Assembly: GCF_964355755.1 (NCBI RefSeq) | Contig: NC_092679.1 | Span: 19,704,932-19,768,931, forward strand | DNA length: 64,000 bases | From: Antedon mediterranea | Taxonomy: Eukaryota; Echinodermata; Crinoidea; Comatulida; Antedonidae | Direction of reading: 5' to 3' | Part shown: one piece after another, positions 60,061 to 64,000 of the stretch | Position numbering within the stretch: the first letter of the stretch is position 1 | Layout of the letters: each line of letters begins with the position of its first letter | Position numbers and translations under genes: made by a program | Notes under the pieces: model-generated | Seen by the model: the letters and a program-made list of their open reading frames with translations, nothing else | Databases searched by the model: none | What the model was told of the DNA's origin: nothing

Positions 60061-60420
60061 ATAGGGCCTATCATTAACAAATGCCTACTCTATTCTACAG
60101 TATGGATACTAACCTCTCTCTACCGGCCCTAGCCGGCCAGAGAGAGTCTAGGCCTAGGCCTACATTTTAGACTCTCCATCTACAGCCTGGGGCCGGGCCT
60201 AGCCTAGCCTACTACTAGCTACCTAGCTGCCTATTTTATTAGGCCTGATATACTTGATAGGCCACCTAACTAAGACGCACCCTGGCAAAAAGATCATAAC
60301 TTACATAATGTATTAGTGTGCAGAACAGAAACTTACACTATTGTAATGTCTTATCGGTAACTGCTGGCATAAATAACTGCATTGCCGGCTGGAAAAAAAT
60401 AAAAGTGGGCTGGCTTATTG
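60061..60420 (-). promoter_or_regulatory. Probable DHRS7-like promoter and non-coding first exon
   Basis: A locally GC-richer patch full of TAGGCCTA and GGCCTAGGCC words lies just upstream of the coding start. On the minus strand a good donor (AGAG|GTTAGT, exon side ending at 60114) pairs with the acceptor at 59931, so a non-coding first exon probably ends at 60114. The transcription start is not visible and I see no clear TATA box. The TAGGCCTA words may be a genome-wide texture rather than a factor site. Confidence 0.4.
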
Positions 60421-61048
60421 TCGGCTGGCTTATTGTCGGCTAGCTTGACACAAGCGGATAAAGTAAGTTCGCTAATAAAAAAAACACTAAAATAAAGGTA
60501 CTGGTACGACGGTGGAATTTAAAATGGGAATCCTTTAATGTACCGCATTGGTAAGTTTAGCACGTCATGGTCGACCGGCCACGGTACGTCTGTAGGAAAG
60601 TCTACTTGAACTTTAAATTCTTAACTTGCTGTGACTTTCTTCATTCAAAACAAAGCAAACAACAACAAAAAAACCATACAAATTACTAATTTTTATATTT
60701 TATTATAAGAAATTTGAAAAACTATTTTGCAGTGTTATATCCTATTATTGTAGCTCTAAACCCAAAATGTACTTTTAATCAAACCTACACTTACTTTTTG
60801 TACATGCAATGCAAGGATGCATGATGGGATATACGCTGCATGTCCAATGGTGCATGTTCGCACACTCTGCACATTGCCTGTCACATTCAAGTCAATCTTG
60901 ATAAATCATTTTTGTATGGTATAATACTAAATTAAAAACATTTCTTTGGTAATATCCTGGATAAGACATCAACCACGACACGATGGATCATGAGAACCGT
61001 CGCTTGTGATTGGTCAAATTACTTGCATCGTTGAATGGGAACAAAGGT
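60421..61048. other. AT-rich sequence, no gene seen
   Basis: A decayed relative of the 58415 MITE may lie at about 60965-61035 (ACGACACGATGG, TCGCTTGTGATTGGTCAAAT). No coding frame. Confidence 0.4.
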
Positions 61049-61170
61049 ATCAAACTAGCTTCACAAAAATAGCCAAATATAGCAGTGATTTATGCCCAAA
61101 TATGGTAGTGCTAAGACATAATGTCCATATATGAGCAAATCACATTTTATTGTCACATAAAGTTTGATTA
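61049..61170. mobile_element. Palindromic MITE, copy 10 (decayed ends)
   Basis: TATCAAACTAGCTTCAC, CCAAATATAGCAGTGAT, CCAAATATGGTAGTGCTAAG and CACATAAAGTTTGATTA match the family at 52031. The outer CTCTGTC ends are lost. Confidence 0.7.
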
Positions 61171-61321
61171 AGGATACTAGATTAAACCTAATACTTTGCA
61201 TAGACAGTATAAAGAATGTAATCATTTTAATGGCAAAATTATAAATAAAATAACTTCAATTCATTACTGGGTTTTTCCACAAGTGATAAATAAACCAATT
61301 ACTTTAAAAAAAAATTAAATA

Positions 61322-61788
61322 CCGTATTTATTCGAATAAACATACCGGGGCGTTTATTGTTCAGGAGGATTTCAGGGAGGCGAGAGTTTATTCGAGGGGG
61401 AGGCGTTTATTTTGCCCGAGGCGTTATTTTTTGGGGTGTAATGGTATGTATAATAAATACCCCCTAGATATGAACAAATACAACACACCTAATATTGAGA
61501 AGTGATAAAATGCAGTAAAAATTGTATCAAAATGCTTGGTAAATTGTAGATCATGTCAATCAATGAATTCTACTACAAATAGAAATGTGTTGTAATAAAA
61601 TATTATGTATATATACATGCATGTGGCGGGCTGTTTTTTCGAGAAAATAAATAAATGCTCTGGGGCATTTATTCGAGGGGCTATTTATTTCAAATTCCGT
61701 TCTATGGGGGGGGGGGGAGGGAGGGGGAGAGAACGTTTATTCGAGGTTGATTTTATTCAAAGCGGAGCGTTTTTTCGAATAAATATGG
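61322..61788. mobile_element. TA-flanked MITE with CCGTATTTATTCGAATAAA ends
   Basis: Left end CCGTATTTATTCGAATAAAC and inverted right end CCATATTTATTCGAAAAAAC, with TA on both sides (61320-61321 and 61789-61790), 467 bp. GGGGCGTTTATT and ATTCGAGGGG words recur throughout, and a G-run of 13 lies at about 61707. Non-coding; a 71-codon frame inside is spurious. Confidence 0.8.
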
Positions 61789-61790
61789 TA

Positions 61791-62460
61791 ATCAAATTGA
61801 GGCCGATGCATTTTGAATAATACACAATAGTACTATAACAATAATGTGATATAAAGTATGTAAAGAAAATAACAATTATTTACAAATATTTAAATTTACT
61901 TGCCAAAGTATATACCAGAATTTACTACGAAGAAACTATTGTGTATTTACAATAATCAATGGAATGTAGAGACCGTCAACACCTGAGTACTGGAAACATT
62001 TGAGCATACATTTTTATAATAAGAACAGTTATATAATTCATTCAGGATTTAATTTTCTGAATAATGGAAAAAATCAGTAATGTTGTGTGGTTAACCAGTC
62101 ATCCAGGATTTGTTTTAACTGGGGAGCACTAGCATTATAATAATAGTAAAAAAAGGTATCAAAAAGTAGTTGATAATTTTGTTTTAGACGTCAAAATGGT
62201 GAGGTGTATGCCTCTAGTGCTTCATCTGAAACCGGTCATTTGTTCATAGAAGTACAGCTAAAGAAAATCTGTTTGACGGAGACTATTTAATGACCAGACT
62301 AATTTTCGTTCACAGGCAGGTTTTAAAATTTGTTTTGCAAATTTTTCCAGTACATACTAACATTCATATATTTTCAATGCTTAAAAAGTAAATTGGAAGA
62401 CTTAGTAACTTAACTGCTAGGCTAATTTGCATATATATTGACAATATGATTGCTAAATTA
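61791..62460. other. AT-rich sequence, no gene seen
   Basis: No coding frame or delimitable repeat. Confidence 0.4.
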
Positions 62461-62462
62461 TA

Positions 62463-62645
62463 GTATGGATAGAAGCGCTTAAAATAAGAACACCTAATTT
62501 GCTAAATTACATGAATGGGAGCGCTTAAAATAAGAACACCTAAGTTGCTAAATTATATGGATGGGAGCACTCAAAATAAGAACACCTAAGTTGCTAAATG
62601 ATATGGATAGGAGTACTCAAAATAGGAACACCCAAGTTTCTAGAT
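62463..62645. repeat. ~54-bp minisatellite, about 3.5 units
   Basis: Units of ATGGATGGGAGCGCTTAAAA plus TAAGAACACCTAAGTTGCTA. Differences are single substitutions. Confidence 0.85.
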
Positions 62646-62729
62646 ATATAGAAAAATTTATCACAGAGCATTTCTCAAACATGGCACAGTGAGCCAATCA
62701 CAGAGCGGTTAAGGCAAGTGTGCCATAAT

Positions 62730-63212
62730 ATATAGCTACTCAATTCAATTCAACTTAACATTTATTTCTTCCTTCAAGAAAAAGAGGTAAACATAATAAA
62801 AATAAGTAATGAGTCAAGAATGATAAATACTGTGATTAAAAAGTATAAAGTTATCAATAAAATGAAGTAGGCAGAGTTATTGGCATGTGTTCGCTGCAAT
62901 TTTTTTTACCCTAGTAAAGGGTTGATAATGGACAAAAAAAAGTAAATTTCAGGCCCTGTTTATTAAATACATTAAGAGAAGAAAGATTTCAGGGCGCCAA
63001 AGAAAAGTACCAAAACCTCAAAATCGGAAGAACTTAAACTCTGTAAACAACTGAAAAAAAATTAAAAACTGCAGCATGAAACAGTGTATCAAGTTCATTG
63101 GTAAATCAAACAAAAAAAAACCCCTCAAACCACTTAATCATTGAAAACCAAAAGAAATTAAAACAATTGAAACAAAATAATATTGCAAAAGAAAAGATTA
63201 GGATCTAAATAA
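62730..63212. other. LINE-like tail and 3' flank of the terminal exon
   Basis: CTCAATTCAATTCAACTTAA at about 62737 resembles a minus-strand LINE end. The rest up to 63212 is the likely 3' UTR of the gene ending at 63213. Confidence 0.35.
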
Positions 63213-63440
63213 TTAACTATCATCTTTCGGTCGTTGCCGTAATTCGGTTCCTTCAGTTCCTGTTCCTTTAGAAACTTTATCTACTTTCTCTTCTCCATTT
63301 TTTGTCTGTTTCTTTTCTTTTTTATTACCCTTTTTCTTTTCTTTGTCTTCTTCTGATTCCTTTTCTGCTTCTGCTGGTGGTGGAGTTGGTTGCGTTTGTC
63401 CTTTAGTTGGGCAAATGCAATCGGAGATGAGTACTAGTAT
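63213..63440 (-). CDS. Last exon of an unidentified membrane protein gene (rest outside window)
   Basis: An open segment of 76 codons on the minus strand starts after an acceptor (TTTTGTCAATTGTAG) and ends at a TAA at 63215-63213. It reads ILVLISDCICPTKGQ, then a Pro-rich PTPPPAEAEKE, then a highly charged Lys/Glu tail (EEDKEKKKGNKKEKKQ) and ends LRQRPKDDS. The hydrophobic start looks like the end of a transmembrane helix, and the rest looks like a cytosolic tail. Such low-complexity tails are poorly diagnostic and I do not recognise the family. Earlier exons must lie beyond 64000. It could also be an internal in-frame readthrough of AG-rich intron sequence, but codon use and a clean stop argue for real coding. 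Confidence 0.6.
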   Translation of the reverse strand: MLVLISDCICPTKGQTQPTPPPAEAEKESEEDKEKKKGNKKEKKQTKNGEEKVDKVSKGTGTEGTELRQRPKDDS

Positions 63441-64000
63441 CTACAATTGACAAAAAGTATAAAATGAAAATATATATTTTTAAGTAGTTTATACATCAGC
63501 TGCTGTTTTTACAGATTTTTTGGAGCGATATACTACCTAAAAATTTGGCTTGACGTTTGGCTTGTTTCCAAAATGTATAATATATTTATATATAATTTTA
63601 TGTTAGAAGTATAGTAGAACACTCTTATTCAGGGGAAACTTTTCCATGACATGAATGAGGGAAAATGTCAATTTTAACCCTACGGCACAATTGGCACAGG
63701 TGTGGATGACGCATACAAGTTTGTCTTCCCTTATGATTCTGGGGTAGCACTAACATTTCATTTTGTTTAGCCATTTGGCGAAAGTCAAAATATTTTTTTT
63801 AGTCAAATCAGTTTATCTATAGTCAAAATGGCTAACCTAAAGTAAATTTTTTTATTTAGCCAAATGAATCGGTTTTTAGCCAAAATTTAAAATTGTTGAA
63901 ATATAATGGCAAAAACATTTTAGTCCATTTATCTATGTCAACAGGTCTATACACTGTTCCCTGAACGTTTTTGTAAGGCATTGAGAAGAACCATGCCTAA

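Noticed and set aside
61605-61820. 71-codon frame with a glycine run
   Set aside because: It lies within and across the end of a MITE (61322-61788) and reads through a G-run.

Overview
This window is AT-rich animal nuclear DNA with very low coding density, long introns, GT-AG splice sites and many classes of interspersed repeat. Frequent TAGGCCTA-type patches, hydrophobic SINE/LINE/Helitron/MITE content and the gene content suggest a marine invertebrate deuterostome. An echinoderm, possibly a crinoid, is my best guess, but this is an inference from texture and not a demonstrated assignment.

The one gene I can build completely is on the minus strand at about 60.1-53.7 kb. It is a DHRS7-type short-chain dehydrogenase/reductase of 348 residues in seven coding exons, with a membrane anchor, TGASGGIG, NNGG, S-Y-K and PG motifs. 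Its sixth coding exon exists as two tandem versions of exactly 182 bp (54835-55016 and 55036-55217). Both have the same phases and are separated by only 19 nt, which serve as donor of one and acceptor of the other. The two cannot sensibly be spliced together and including both would break the frame, so they are a textbook arrangement for mutually exclusive splicing. This is the most interesting item in the window.

Other coding signals are fragments on the minus strand: a 3' terminal exon with a hydrophobic start and a Lys/Glu-rich tail (63213-63440); a possible first exon with a coiled-coil start (30534-30671); an orphan 80-90-residue terminal ORF (47016-47279); and a GC-richer candidate first exon (48976-49073).

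The rest is dominated by mobile DNA. Two head-to-tail blocks of non-autonomous Helitrons lie at 18.4-23.4 kb (plus strand) and 31.2-35.8 kb (minus strand). The first carries a 5'-truncated LINE with an intact reverse-transcriptase ORF. The second carries a different rolling-circle (Helentron-like) element whose empty site can be read from sister copies. A sister of that Helentron lies at 4.8-6.4 kb. A 1.6-kb PIF/Harbinger-like element (35823-37442) carries a broken Myb/SANT-like ORF and an internal fold-back. About ten copies of one small palindromic TA-flanked MITE are scattered from 4 to 61 kb, and the DHRS7 introns also hold hAT-like and TTAA-type MITEs. A 23-bp minisatellite of 12 units grew out of a SINE B-box at 39.6 kb. 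Several other minisatellites complete the picture. I found no rRNA genes, no CRISPR and no functional tRNA.
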